This document shows positions 1 to 7,381 of a stretch of 64,000 bases of DNA, piece by piece. Made by a program: the position numbers and the translations under genes. Positions within the stretch are counted from its first letter, which is position 1; the number at the start of each line of letters is the position of its first letter. The DNA comes from Candidatus Aphodovivens excrementavium (lineage in GTDB: Bacteria > Actinomycetota > Coriobacteriia > Coriobacteriales > Eggerthellaceae), in contig DVKR01000034.1 in assembly GCA_018715935.1 (NCBI GenBank), positions 1 to 64,000 of the forward strand, in the 5' to 3' direction. The notes under the pieces were generated by a model that was not told the DNA's origin, did no database searches, and was given only the letters and a program-made list of their open reading frames with translations.

Positions 1-15
1 CTGAGCCACGTCCGC
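1..15 (-). tRNA. 5' end of a further tRNA gene, cut by the window edge
   Basis: Read on the minus strand, these 15 bases are identical to the first 15 bases of the tRNA-Gly gene at 156-231 (GCGGACGTGGCTCAG: acceptor strand and start of the D arm). The rest lies outside the window, so the amino acid cannot be assigned. It could be a second tRNA-Gly or another tRNA with the same acceptor stem. It would be the downstream member of a minus-strand tRNA cluster. Confidence 0.55.
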
Positions 16-20
16 ATGTT

Positions 21-94
21 TGGAGGCGACGCCCGGATTCGAACCGGGGGTGAAGGCTTTGCAGGCCTCTGCCTTACCACTTGGCCACGTCGCC
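21..94 (-). tRNA. tRNA-Cys (anticodon GCA)
   Basis: The minus strand folds as a cloverleaf: a 7-bp acceptor stem (GGCGACG with CGTCGCC), a T arm containing GGTTCGAATCC, and a seven-base anticodon loop CTGCAAA with anticodon GCA. The 3' CCA is encoded (21-23 on the plus strand). A hairpin terminator separates it from the tRNA-Gly gene upstream, so it probably has its own promoter or depends on read-through. Confidence 0.96.
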
Positions 95-105
95 GTGTTG
101 CTGTC

Positions 106-144
106 ACAAAAGAGGCCGGTCAAATATCTGCCTTGACCGGCCTC
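106..144 (-). terminator. Rho-independent terminator between tRNA-Gly and tRNA-Cys
   Basis: A perfect 12-bp inverted repeat (arms 112-123 and 133-144, nine-base loop) is followed on the minus strand by a short T run (TTTTG). It would end transcripts from the tRNA-Gly gene before tRNA-Cys. Confidence 0.7.
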
Positions 145-155
145 GATTCGACAAA

Positions 156-231
156 TGGAGCGGACGACGGGGTTCGAACCCGCGACCCCAACCTTGGCAA
201 GGTTGTGCTCTACCAGCTGAGCCACGTCCGC
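156..231 (-). tRNA. tRNA-Gly (anticodon GCC)
   Basis: The minus strand folds as a cloverleaf: acceptor GCGGACG with CGTCCGC, anticodon loop TTGCCAA flanked by a CAACC/GGTTG stem, and a T arm with GGTTCGAACCC. The CCA end is encoded at 156-158. The anticodon GCC reads GGC and GGT glycine codons. Confidence 0.96.
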
Positions 232-492
232 ATCGCGAGGAAATATATTACTCGAACCGAAATACCGATGCAAGGACTTTCTTAATTTTTTTTGCACGGG
301 CATGGTTTGCCCATAGCGTGGATGGTCCTTACGAACAACCTCTCTTGCTTTTCATGAACTATGTTTCAAGTGCGTAACTTTACTGCGCAAATTCTAGGTG
401 GGCGATACCGGTTGCGTTTCTTGGAATAGAATACGTCCCTAGCTGTAATTGGCTTGTATCTATCGTCTGAGATCCGAAGGAGGAATGCGTTC
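232..492 (+). promoter_or_regulatory. Intergenic region with a possible -10 box upstream of the XRE-cupin gene
   Basis: No gene is visible in this 261-base region. TAGAAT at 427-432 could be a -10 box giving a leader of about 55 bases; no convincing -35 box is present at the usual distance. A 13-base stretch at 329-341 also occurs at 7339-7351, upstream of the second acyl-CoA ligase, and 400-412 also occurs at 44365-44377, upstream of hrcA. Whether these shared words are operators is unknown. Confidence 0.3.
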
Positions 493-1077
493 ATGGAGCC
501 GAACATCAAAGAGGTCGCGGGGCGTATTCGCGCCCTTCGCGAAGATCTGGACATCACGCAGCAGGAAATGGCTGACGCAACGGGAAGGAGCCTTGCTGAA
601 TACGCCGCTCAGGAATCGGGCGAGCAAGACCTCTCCTTTACCTTTCTCTACAAATGCGCCAAGAAACTCGGCGTAGACGTGGTTGAGCTGCTTACCGGCG
701 AAAACCCCCACCTAAGCGGCTATGTGCTTACGCGTGCCGGCCACGGGCTTTCCATCAAGCGTCGCGCCGGCTTCGAGTATCTTCATAAGGCTGCTCGCCT
801 GAAGGACAAGCTTGCAGAACCGTTTGTGGTAACTGCTCCCTATTTGGAAGAAGAGCAGGACAAGCCTATCCATCTGTCCTACCACGCGGGTCAGGAGCTT
901 GACTTCATTCTTTCGGGAAAAATGCGCTTCGCCTATGAAGACCACGTTGAAGAGCTTGAAGCGGGCGACTGCCTGATGTACGACTCTGGAAGAGGCCACG
1001 GCATGATTGCCATTGGCGGAGAGCCGTGCGTCTTTCTTGCCGTTGTTTTGAAGCCTCAGGTTGATTCCATTATTTAG
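493..1077 (+). CDS. XRE-family transcriptional regulator with C-terminal cupin domain
   Basis: The protein has 194 residues. The N-terminal third is a helix-turn-helix of the Cro/C1 type (IRALREDLDITQQEMA...), and the C-terminal half is a small-barrel cupin (HAGQELDFILSGKMRF... and AGDCLMYDSGRGHG). Regulators of this build usually bind DNA next to metabolic genes and are thought to sense a small molecule in the cupin pocket. The ATG at 493 is chosen because AAGGAGG lies about eight bases upstream; an in-frame ATG at 454 has no ribosome binding site. It sits directly before an acyl-CoA ligase gene, and a homologous regulator at 6552 stands before the second ligase, so it probably controls the ligase and oxidoreductase genes. 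The ligand is unknown. Confidence 0.85.
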   Translation: MEPNIKEVAGRIRALREDLDITQQEMADATGRSLAEYAAQESGEQDLSFTFLYKCAKKLGVDVVELLTGENPHLSGYVLTRAGHGLSIKRRAGFEYLHKAARLKDKLAEPFVVTAPYLEEEQDKPIHLSYHAGQELDFILSGKMRFAYEDHVEELEAGDCLMYDSGRGHGMIAIGGEPCVFLAVVLKPQVDSII

Positions 1078-1187
1078 GCGTTTGCCTTCCCGCCGAACTG
1101 TAGTCGGCACCTGAACTAAGGTAAACGCCGCTCATTGTTTCTAGGAATCGGACATGCGGGCGCTTTGCGCTCTGAACGCAAGCGCCC
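1076..1187 (+). other. Structured intergenic segment before the first acyl-CoA ligase
   Basis: Two potential RNA stems are visible. One pairs GGCGTTTGCCTT (1077-1088, overlapping the stop codon) with AAGGTAAACGCC (1121-1132) and encloses a small GCCGA/TCGGC hairpin. The other lies at about 1158-1187 (GGGCGCTT with AAGCGCCC). There is no T run, so simple termination is not indicated. It may be an attenuating or protective leader for the ligase mRNA. Confidence 0.4.
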
Positions 1188-1210
1188 TGAAAGCAAAGGA
1201 ATACTACGTC

Positions 1211-2995
1211 ATGAGAAATATCAACCTGCGATTCGTTGAGGAAACCTATTCGGAAGACGGCCAGCTGGAGACGTTCGCCGTGAAGTGCCCCGACACATTC
1301 AACTTCGGGTACGACGTTGTTGACGACATAGCGGTGAACGACCCCGACCGTCGTGCCATGGTGTGGTGCAATCCGGAAGGGGAGGAGCATGTTTTCACGT
1401 TCGGCGACATGAAGCGCTGGTCGGACAAGACTGCGAACTTCCTGGCAGACCAGGGAATTGGCAAAGGCGATATGGTGATGGTAATCCTTCGCCGCCATTA
1501 TCAGTTCTGGTTTGTGGCAACCGCTTTGGCAAAGCTGGGGGCAGTGATGGTTCCCGCTACGTTCATGCTCAAAGAGCACGACTTGGAGTACCGCTTAAAC
1601 GGCGCTTCCATCAAAGCCATCATCTCGACTTCGGTTGGCGAGATCGCCGACATCATCGACAATGTTGCTGACACGTGCCCTTCGGTTGAGACGAAGATCC
1701 TCGTGAACGGCGCAGGTGGCGGCCTCACTCCGCTCGATGCTAATAACAATCCCGTTCTTGCTGCGGGCGAACTTGCAGGATCTGCTCTTTCCGGCGCGGA
1801 TGGAGTTTGCGCTGCGGGCATCGAGCGCGCCGGCTGGCTCGACTTCAATACCGGCGTGCGTGCGGCAAGCGAAGAGTTCGCGCGCCGTGAAACGCGCGCT
1901 CTCGACCCGATGCTGATGTACTTCTCTTCGGGCACCTCGGGCAACCCCAAGATGGTGCTTCACGATTCGGAGTATGCCATCGCCCATCTGGTGACGGCCA
2001 AGCATTGGCACAACGTTGATCCGGAAGGCCTGCACTTCACTATCGCGGATACCGGTTGGGGAAAAGCGGTGTGGGGGAAGTACTACGGCCAGTGGCTCAT
2101 GGAGGCATGCGTTCTCACCTATGACTTCGACCGCTTCCATCCTTCCGAGATTCTTTCGCTTATCGGGAAGTATCGCGTCACCTCGCTTTGCTGCCCTCCG
2201 ACGATGTACCGTATGATGATGCAGGAAAACATCGATCGCTACGACCTGTCTTCGCTGAAGTACTCCACGACGGCCGGCGAGGCGCTGAACCCCGATTTGT
2301 TCGAGTTCTGGAAAGAGCATACGGGCCTCACGATTTTCGAGGGTTTCGGCCAGACAGAAACTCCGCTTACCATTGCCAACCTTGTCGGCTCCACGCCTAA
2401 GCCCGGCTCGATGGGCAAGCCGGTGCCTCTGTACCATATCGACATCTTGCGCCCCGATGGCACTTCGTGCGACAAGGGCGAAACCGGCGAGGTCTGCATC
2501 GATGTTCGCCATAAGATGGCAGGCATCATGATGGAGTACTATCGCGATGAGGCAAAGACGAAGGCGGCCATGCACGACGGCTGGTACCACACCGGTGATA
2601 CGGCTTGGCGAGACGAAGACGGGTACTATTGGTACGTTGGCCGCAACGACGACGTCATTAAGTCGAGCGGTTACCGCATCGGCCCGTTCGAGGTCGAAAG
2701 CGCGCTGCTGGAGCACGATGCAGTTCGCGAATGCGCCGTCACCGGCGTGCCCGATCCGGTTCGCGGTCTTGCGGTCAAGGCAACTGTCGTCCTGGCGGAA
2801 GGGTTTACCGGCAGCGACGTGCTTACCGAAGAGCTTCAGCATTGGGTAAAGCACCGTACCGCACCCTACAAGTACCCGCGTATCATCGAATATGTCGAAG
2901 CGCTTCCGAAGACCGTCAACGGAAAGATTCGCCGTGCGGCCATTCGCGAGGCAGACGAGGCGAAAGAACGCGAGGTTCCCGAGGGGCTGATCTAA
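1211..2995 (+). CDS. AMP-forming acyl-CoA synthetase (acetyl/medium-chain acyl-CoA ligase family)
   Basis: The protein has 594 residues and belongs to the ANL superfamily of adenylate-forming enzymes. It activates a carboxylic acid with ATP and transfers it to CoA. The P-loop-like motif SSGTSGNPKM is near residue 238, a GFGQTE motif follows, YHTGDTAWRDEDGYY is in the hinge region, and the C-terminal PKTVNGK carries the lysine used in adenylation. ATG 1211 is chosen over an upstream in-frame ATG at 1154 because AAAGGA precedes it. Relative to the paralogue at 7382 it has an insertion around residues 165-215, so the two may differ in substrate. It is followed after three bases by the P-loop ATPase gene and then the oxidoreductase genes. 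That position suggests a role with branched or aromatic acyl-CoA products. The substrate is not determinable here. Confidence 0.88.
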   Translation: MRNINLRFVEETYSEDGQLETFAVKCPDTFNFGYDVVDDIAVNDPDRRAMVWCNPEGEEHVFTFGDMKRWSDKTANFLADQGIGKGDMVMVILRRHYQFWFVATALAKLGAVMVPATFMLKEHDLEYRLNGASIKAIISTSVGEIADIIDNVADTCPSVETKILVNGAGGGLTPLDANNNPVLAAGELAGSALSGADGVCAAGIERAGWLDFNTGVRAASEEFARRETRALDPMLMYFSSGTSGNPKMVLHDSEYAIAHLVTAKHWHNVDPEGLHFTIADTGWGKAVWGKYYGQWLMEACVLTYDFDRFHPSEILSLIGKYRVTSLCCPPTMYRMMMQENIDRYDLSSLKYSTTAGEALNPDLFEFWKEHTGLTIFEGFGQTETPLTIANLVGSTPKPGSMGKPVPLYHIDILRPDGTSCDKGETGEVCIDVRHKMAGIMMEYYRDEAKTKAAMHDGWYHTGDTAWRDEDGYYWYVGRNDDVIKSSGYRIGPFEVESALLEHDAVRECAVTGVPDPVRGLAVKATVVLAEGFTGSDVLTEELQHWVKHRTAPYKYPRIIEYVEALPKTVNGKIRRAAIREADEAKEREVPEGLI

Positions 2996-2998
2996 CCC

Positions 2999-3814
2999 AT
3001 GGAGGACAATCCGCAATCTACTTTTGTGACAGACTTTAGCGGCATTGCGTCATGCTTGGCGCCCGTCACAGTTGTCTGCGGCCACTATGGTGTCGGGAAA
3101 ACCAGTTTGTCGGTAAGCCTTGCTATCGATGCGGTGCGCGCCGGGTATGACGTCGTTCTTTCGGACATGGACGTCGTCAACCCCTATTTTCGCTCAAGCG
3201 ACTATAAGGGCGTGCTCGATGAAGCCGGGGTCAAGCTCATTGAACCGGTCTACGCGCGCTCAAACGTCGATGGTCCAAGTATCACAAACGAGACGGCGGG
3301 AGCCATAGAATGGGCGCGCGAAACCGCCGATGTTTTTTTCGACGCAGCGGAAAAAGCCGAGCAGGGCGGTGATCGTAAGGTCAGGCCTCGCTTACTGCTT
3401 ATCGATGCAGGAGGAGACGATTCGGGCGCTACCGTCTTGGGGCGTTTTAGCGCAGCCATCAAGGCTTCGGCTCATGAAATGCTGTATGTGGTAAACCTTC
3501 ACCGAGGGTTCAACCACACCCCTTCGGAGGCTTCTGCGTTCATGCGCGAAATCGAAGAGGCGTCGCATTTGCAATGCACCGGCGTCGTTGGAAACACTCA
3601 TTTGAAGGGCGACACAACCCTTGAAACCGTTTCTGGGGGCGTTGAGTTTGCCGCTCGGGTGGCTGCCCAGACGCAACTGCCTTTGAAATTTGCTACCATG
3701 CCGCAGAGCCTTGCCGCAGGCATCATCGACCGGCAATCCGATTGCACTCGGCAGATGCACGGCAGCGTACCTGTGTATGCTATGGGAATATATGTACGAG
3801 CTCCGTGGGAGTAG
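2999..3814 (+). CDS. P-loop ATPase of the ParA/MinD/CooC-like group
   Basis: The 271-residue protein opens with a beta-strand and Walker A motif GHYGVGKT at about residues 28-35. A conserved SDMDVVNPYFR segment follows, typical of SIMIBI-class nucleotide-binding proteins, and a hydrophobic Walker B-like strand RLLLIDAGGDD lies near residue 140. No membrane segment is seen. It sits between the acyl-CoA ligase and the ferredoxin subunit of the oxidoreductase, in one apparent operon. Relatives in such positions may help assemble or mature iron-sulfur enzymes, but that is inference. The ribosome binding site is weak (GAGGGG about 12 bases upstream), and translational coupling to the ligase is likely. 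Confidence 0.75.
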   Translation: MEDNPQSTFVTDFSGIASCLAPVTVVCGHYGVGKTSLSVSLAIDAVRAGYDVVLSDMDVVNPYFRSSDYKGVLDEAGVKLIEPVYARSNVDGPSITNETAGAIEWARETADVFFDAAEKAEQGGDRKVRPRLLLIDAGGDDSGATVLGRFSAAIKASAHEMLYVVNLHRGFNHTPSEASAFMREIEEASHLQCTGVVGNTHLKGDTTLETVSGGVEFAARVAAQTQLPLKFATMPQSLAAGIIDRQSDCTRQMHGSVPVYAMGIYVRAPWE

Positions 3815-3863
3815 AATGCTGTTGCTTCAAGCAACTGCGCAAAGAGGACGAGAGAAGGCGATT

Positions 3864-4070
3864 ATGGCGAGGATCAGCGTAGACGACGGCTTTTGCAAAG
3901 GCTGCGGCCTGTGCGTCGATGCATGCCCGTTGGGTATCATCGAGCTTGACCACGACATCATCACGGCTAAGGGCTACCATCCTGCTCGCTGCGTAGACGA
4001 GCAGCGTTGCACGGGTTGTTGCTCGTGTGCAACCATGTGCCCCGACGTGGCAATTACGGTTATGAGGTAG
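3864..4070 (+). CDS. 2-oxoacid:ferredoxin oxidoreductase, delta (ferredoxin) subunit
   Basis: The protein has 68 residues with two [4Fe-4S] binding motifs: Cys11-14-17-21 and Cys49-52-55-59. This is the small 2x[4Fe-4S] ferredoxin subunit that passes electrons out of the complex. The ATG at 3864 follows AGAGAAGG. The alpha gene begins five bases after the stop codon and its ribosome binding site (GAGGT) lies inside this gene's end, so expression is coupled. Confidence 0.9.
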   Translation: MARISVDDGFCKGCGLCVDACPLGIIELDHDIITAKGYHPARCVDEQRCTGCCSCATMCPDVAITVMR

Positions 4071-4075
4071 ATGCT

Positions 4076-5161
4076 ATGGCAGAGAAAGTTTTAATGAAGG
4101 GCAACGAGGCTCTTGCGGAAAGCGCCATCCGCGCAGGATGCCGTTTCTTCTTCGGCTACCCGATTACGCCGCAGACAGAGCTTGCCGCCTACATGGCAAA
4201 GCGCATGCCCAAGGTGGGGGGAACTTACCTTCAGGCAGAGAGCGAAATTGCGGCTATCAACATGGTTTACGGCGCGGCATCTGCCGGCGCTCGAGCCATG
4301 ACGTCGTCTTCAAGCCCGGGCATTTCGCTTAAGGGCGAAGGCGTGTCGTACATGACAGGCAGCGACCTGCCGGGCGTCATCATCAACGTTCAGCGCGGAG
4401 GCCCTGGTTTGGGCGGCATCCAGCCGTCTCAGTCCGACTATTGGCAGGCTACGCGCGCTATGGGTCATGGCGACCATCGTCTGGTCGTTTTGGCTCCCGC
4501 GACCGTGCAAGAGATGGCAGACCTAATCTTTGACGCCTTCGACATCGCAGACAAGTATCGCACGCCTGTCATGATTCTGGCCGATGGCATGCTTGGCCAG
4601 ATGATGGAGCCCGTTACGCTGCCCGAAGCCTTGTCGCCCGAGGATCTGCCTGCCAAACCGTGGGCTACCGACGGCCATAAAAACAAGCGTCCGCACAACA
4701 TCACCAACTCGCTGTATCTGACGGCAGAGGATTTGGAGGATCTTAACATCGAGCGCTATAAGCGCTATGAGAAGATCGAGGCAGAAGAGCAGCGTGCGGA
4801 AACGTTCCTTACCGAGGACGCCGACATCGTGCTGGTTGCCTTCGGCGCTACCAGCCGAATCTGCCGTTCGGCGGTTCGAGCTGCACGGGACGAGGGCATT
4901 AAAGCCGGTCTTATCCGCCCGATTACGCTGTGGCCGTTCCCCAGTGAGGCAATCGTCCAGACGCTCGACACGGCAAAGGCCTACCTGTCGGTTGAGATGA
5001 GCATGGGGCAGATGGTCGATGACGTCCGCTTGGTGGTTAACGGCTCTCATCCGGTTGAGTTCTATGGGCGCACGGGCGGGGTTATTCCTACGCCCGACGA
5101 AGTGCTTTCGAAGGTTCGCCAGATGGCTTCCGAGTTGGATTCTGCGAAAGGAGGGGAGTAA
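4076..5161 (+). CDS. 2-oxoacid:ferredoxin oxidoreductase, alpha subunit (VorB/KorA type)
   Basis: The protein has 361 residues. It begins with the family signature GNEALAESAIRAG and GYPITPQTEL, followed by a pyrimidine-binding type region (QAESEIAAINMVYGA) and SSSPGISLKGEG. The alpha subunit shapes the active site with the thiamine diphosphate-bearing beta subunit. The complex oxidatively decarboxylates a 2-oxoacid with CoA to acyl-CoA and CO2 while reducing ferredoxin. Sequence type and subunit order (delta-alpha-beta-gamma) resemble 2-oxoisovalerate (Vor) and 2-oxoglutarate (Kor) enzymes. I cannot choose between them by eye; the neighbouring acyl-CoA ligases favour branched-chain or aromatic 2-oxoacids. 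Confidence 0.9.
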   Translation: MAEKVLMKGNEALAESAIRAGCRFFFGYPITPQTELAAYMAKRMPKVGGTYLQAESEIAAINMVYGAASAGARAMTSSSSPGISLKGEGVSYMTGSDLPGVIINVQRGGPGLGGIQPSQSDYWQATRAMGHGDHRLVVLAPATVQEMADLIFDAFDIADKYRTPVMILADGMLGQMMEPVTLPEALSPEDLPAKPWATDGHKNKRPHNITNSLYLTAEDLEDLNIERYKRYEKIEAEEQRAETFLTEDADIVLVAFGATSRICRSAVRAARDEGIKAGLIRPITLWPFPSEAIVQTLDTAKAYLSVEMSMGQMVDDVRLVVNGSHPVEFYGRTGGVIPTPDEVLSKVRQMASELDSAKGGE

Positions 5162-5163
5162 AC

Positions 5164-6009
5164 ATGGCTGAGCAGAAGGAAGAGAAAGTCGTGTTTCAGC
5201 GCCCTCATGCGCTTTTGCCCGTGGTAACGAACTACTGCCCGGGATGTACGCACGGTATCGTCAACAGACTTGTTGCCGAGATTCTCGACGAGCTGGACAT
5301 CGAAGGAAACACCGTAGGCATCGCCCCGGTTGGCTGCTCGGTTATGGCTTACAACTTCTTCGGCTGCGATATGATCGAGGCGGCTCACGGGCGCGCCCCG
5401 GCGGTGGCTACCGGCGTCAAACGCGTTCATCCCGAAAACATCGTGTTCGCCTATCAGGGCGACGGCGACCTGGCCAGCATCGGTATGGCGGAAACCGTTC
5501 ATGCAGCGACGCGCGGCGAGAACATCACCATCATTTTTATCAACAATGCCATCTATGGCATGACGGGCGGCCAGATGGCTCCCACGAGCCTTCCCAACCA
5601 GGTGACGCAGACCAGCCCCTACGGCCGCGATGTGTCTACGGCGGGCTACCCCATCCGTGTGTGCGAGCTGCTCAGCTCTCTGGACGGCGTCGCCTACCTG
5701 GAGCGCGTTACCGTTGACAGCCCGAAAAACGTGCGTAAAGCCAAAAAAGCCATTAAAAAAGCTTTTGAGACCCAGCGCGACGGCCTTGGGTACTCGCTGG
5801 TTGAGGTGGTAGCTACGTGTCCTACCAACTGGGGCATGACTCCTCAGCAGGCATTCGAGTGGATGCGCGAGAACATGCTTCCGTACTATCCGCTTGGCGT
5901 GTACAAGGATGTGGTTGCCGAGGGCTATGCTGACGCCGCCGAAGCCGCCGCCGCGCGAGCTGCGGAGTGTCCTATTGCATCCCATTCCGTCGAAGGGGGA
6001 GCACAATGA
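5164..6009 (+). CDS. 2-oxoacid:ferredoxin oxidoreductase, beta subunit (thiamine diphosphate-binding)
   Basis: The protein has 281 residues. The thiamine diphosphate/Mg motif is GDGD near residues 99-102, followed by NNAIYGMTGGQ near residue 128. Candidate ligands for the internal [4Fe-4S] cluster are Cys25 and Cys28 (CPGC), Cys58 and a cysteine in VATCPTNWG near residue 218, which fits the four-cysteine pattern of this subunit. It starts two bases after the alpha stop, and its own stop overlaps the gamma start (ATGA), so the subunits are translationally coupled. Confidence 0.92.
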   Translation: MAEQKEEKVVFQRPHALLPVVTNYCPGCTHGIVNRLVAEILDELDIEGNTVGIAPVGCSVMAYNFFGCDMIEAAHGRAPAVATGVKRVHPENIVFAYQGDGDLASIGMAETVHAATRGENITIIFINNAIYGMTGGQMAPTSLPNQVTQTSPYGRDVSTAGYPIRVCELLSSLDGVAYLERVTVDSPKNVRKAKKAIKKAFETQRDGLGYSLVEVVATCPTNWGMTPQQAFEWMRENMLPYYPLGVYKDVVAEGYADAAEAAAARAAECPIASHSVEGGAQ

Positions 6010-6542
6010 GCAACACGTTGAACGTCGTTTTAGCAGGGTTTGGCGGTCAGGGCCTGCTGTTCGCCGGCAAGCTTCTTGCCTATACCGGCCTGATTGAAGA
6101 CCGCCATGTCTCATGGTTGCCGTCCTATGGCCCTGAGATGCGCGGTGGCACCGCCAACTGCAGCGTCTGCCTGTCTGACGAGCCTATAGGAAGCCCGCTT
6201 GTGCTCAACCCCGATGCGCTTATCGCCATGAACCAACCCTCTATCGATAAGTTCGCTCCGGAGGTTACGCAAGGCGGCGTCATCATCGCGGACATGACCC
6301 TTATCGGATCGGTTCCCGATGCCCCTCAGGCAACGATCATCGAGCTTCCGGCAACGCAAATGGCAGAAGACGCCGGCTTCAAGCAGCTTGCTAACATCAT
6401 TTGCGCTGGCAGACTGTGGGCCGAAACGCATTTCTGCAAAGAAGAAACCCTTTTTAAGGCTATGGAGAAGTGCGTACCGGCACGCAAGGCAAATATGCTT
6501 GAACTGAACAAGCAGGCGCTTAAGATCGGTATCGAGTCCTAG
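6006..6542 (+). CDS. 2-oxoacid:ferredoxin oxidoreductase, gamma subunit
   Basis: The protein has 178 residues and starts with the family pattern [19 protein letters not shown], then [19 protein letters not shown], both characteristic of the gamma subunit of pyruvate/2-oxoacid oxidoreductases. ATG 6006 overlaps the beta stop codon. An in-frame upstream ATG at 5967 lies inside the beta gene and has no reason to be used. It completes a four-subunit enzyme encoded in one run from 3864. Confidence 0.9.
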   Translation: MSNTLNVVLAGFGGQGLLFAGKLLAYTGLIEDRHVSWLPSYGPEMRGGTANCSVCLSDEPIGSPLVLNPDALIAMNQPSIDKFAPEVTQGGVIIADMTLIGSVPDAPQATIIELPATQMAEDAGFKQLANIICAGRLWAETHFCKEETLFKAMEKCVPARKANMLELNKQALKIGIES

Positions 6543-6551
6543 GAGGACGTT

Positions 6552-7112
6552 ATGCCAGAAGAAGAGCAGGAGCTGCACGAGATCGGCGAGCGCATCAAGG
6601 GGTTGCGCGAGGCCTGTGACGTGTCTGTTGAAGACATGGCTGCCGAGCTTGACGTTCCGGTTGACACCTATGTCAAGTGGGAGGAAACAGGCGCAGACGT
6701 GCCTATCTCGGCCATTTATCACATGGCTCGCGAATTTGGCGTAGAATTCACCGAGATACTCACGGGAACTGCGGCCAAGCTTAACACTTATCATGTTGTT
6801 CGCCGTGGCGAGGGCAAAGAGGTAGACCGCTATCCCGGTTATCACTACGACGACATGGCGTGGCGTTTTGCCGATAAGATCATGCAGCCTTTGTTGGTAG
6901 TGCTTGATCCGTCCGACGAGCCGGCAAAACTTGTTACTCATCGCGGTCAGGAGTTCAACTTCGTTATCGAAGGCTCCATCACGGTGGTCTTCGATGACAA
7001 AGAGATTGTCCTAAACCAGTGGGATAGCATCTATTTCAATCCGATGCATCTTCATGGGCAAAGGTGCCATGGCGATAAGGTCGCAAAGTTCATCACTATT
7101 ATTGCTGAATAG
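6552..7112 (+). CDS. XRE-family transcriptional regulator with cupin domain (second copy)
   Basis: The protein has 186 residues: an N-terminal helix-turn-helix (IGERIKGLREACDVSVEDMAA) and a C-terminal cupin with THRGQEFNFVIEGSI and NPMHLHGQ. The cupin keeps histidines (HLHG) that could bind a metal, unlike the regulator at 493, which has GRGHG at that place. AGGAGG lies upstream of the ATG, and only nine bases separate it from the gamma subunit gene, so it is probably the last gene of the oxidoreductase operon. It is clearly homologous to the regulator at 493. The two may respond to different acids or acyl-CoA species. Confidence 0.85.
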   Translation: MPEEEQELHEIGERIKGLREACDVSVEDMAAELDVPVDTYVKWEETGADVPISAIYHMAREFGVEFTEILTGTAAKLNTYHVVRRGEGKEVDRYPGYHYDDMAWRFADKIMQPLLVVLDPSDEPAKLVTHRGQEFNFVIEGSITVVFDDKEIVLNQWDSIYFNPMHLHGQRCHGDKVAKFITIIAE

Positions 7113-7116
7113 AGAC

Positions 7117-7337
7117 GTTCCGGCGGTCGGCAGACCGCCGGAACCGGCCGACGCTGCGGCCGCCTCTGGCGGGCCAGCTGGCGCTCCAAGGTTTTCTCAC
7201 GGCCCCAAAGGCCGCTGAGGCTCTGCTCAGGCGAGCTGAGCAGAGCGCGACCGCTCGGTCGCATAGCTTGGAATCCAACAAGCCTTTCGGCTTGTTGGAT
7301 CACGCCATCTGACTCCGCCAGAGGCATCCTCGCTGAC
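7117..7337. repeat. Structured repeat element, copy 1 (intergenic)
   Basis: The element starts with a perfect 12-bp hairpin (7117-7128 with 7133-7144, loop GGCA) followed by GGCCGACGCTGCGG (7146-7159). An 11-bp closing stem (7162-7172 with 7315-7325) then encloses hairpins at 7220-7246 (11 bp), 7247-7262 (6 bp) and 7273-7300 (12 bp), and a TCCAAG/CTTGGA stem (7185-7190 with 7268-7273). It ends with CCTCGCTGAC (7328-7337). The same start and end motifs, hairpin and closing-stem plan recur at 26263-26410 inside carA. GACGTT flanks both ends (7114-7119 and 7335-7340), the right one overlapping the end motif. It may be a small mobile repeat, a structured RNA in the 5' leader of the following ligase gene, or both. 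Confidence 0.65.
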
Positions 7338-7381
7338 GTTACGAACAACCTGTACTTTCAAAGATACTGAAAAGGGATATC

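Noticed and set aside
454-492. Longer start for the first XRE-cupin regulator at ATG 454
   Set aside because: The AAGGAGG ribosome binding site lies inside that extension and serves ATG 493.
1595-3016. 473-codon open frame on the minus strand opposite the first acyl-CoA ligase
   Set aside because: It is an antisense shadow caused by GC-rich codon structure; the plus-strand ligase is complete with all motifs, and the minus frame has no ribosome binding site or recognisable domain.
7114-7340. GACGTT direct repeats as target-site duplication proving transposition of the repeat
   Set aside because: The six-base word overlaps the element's conserved end, and no matching duplication flanks the carA copy.
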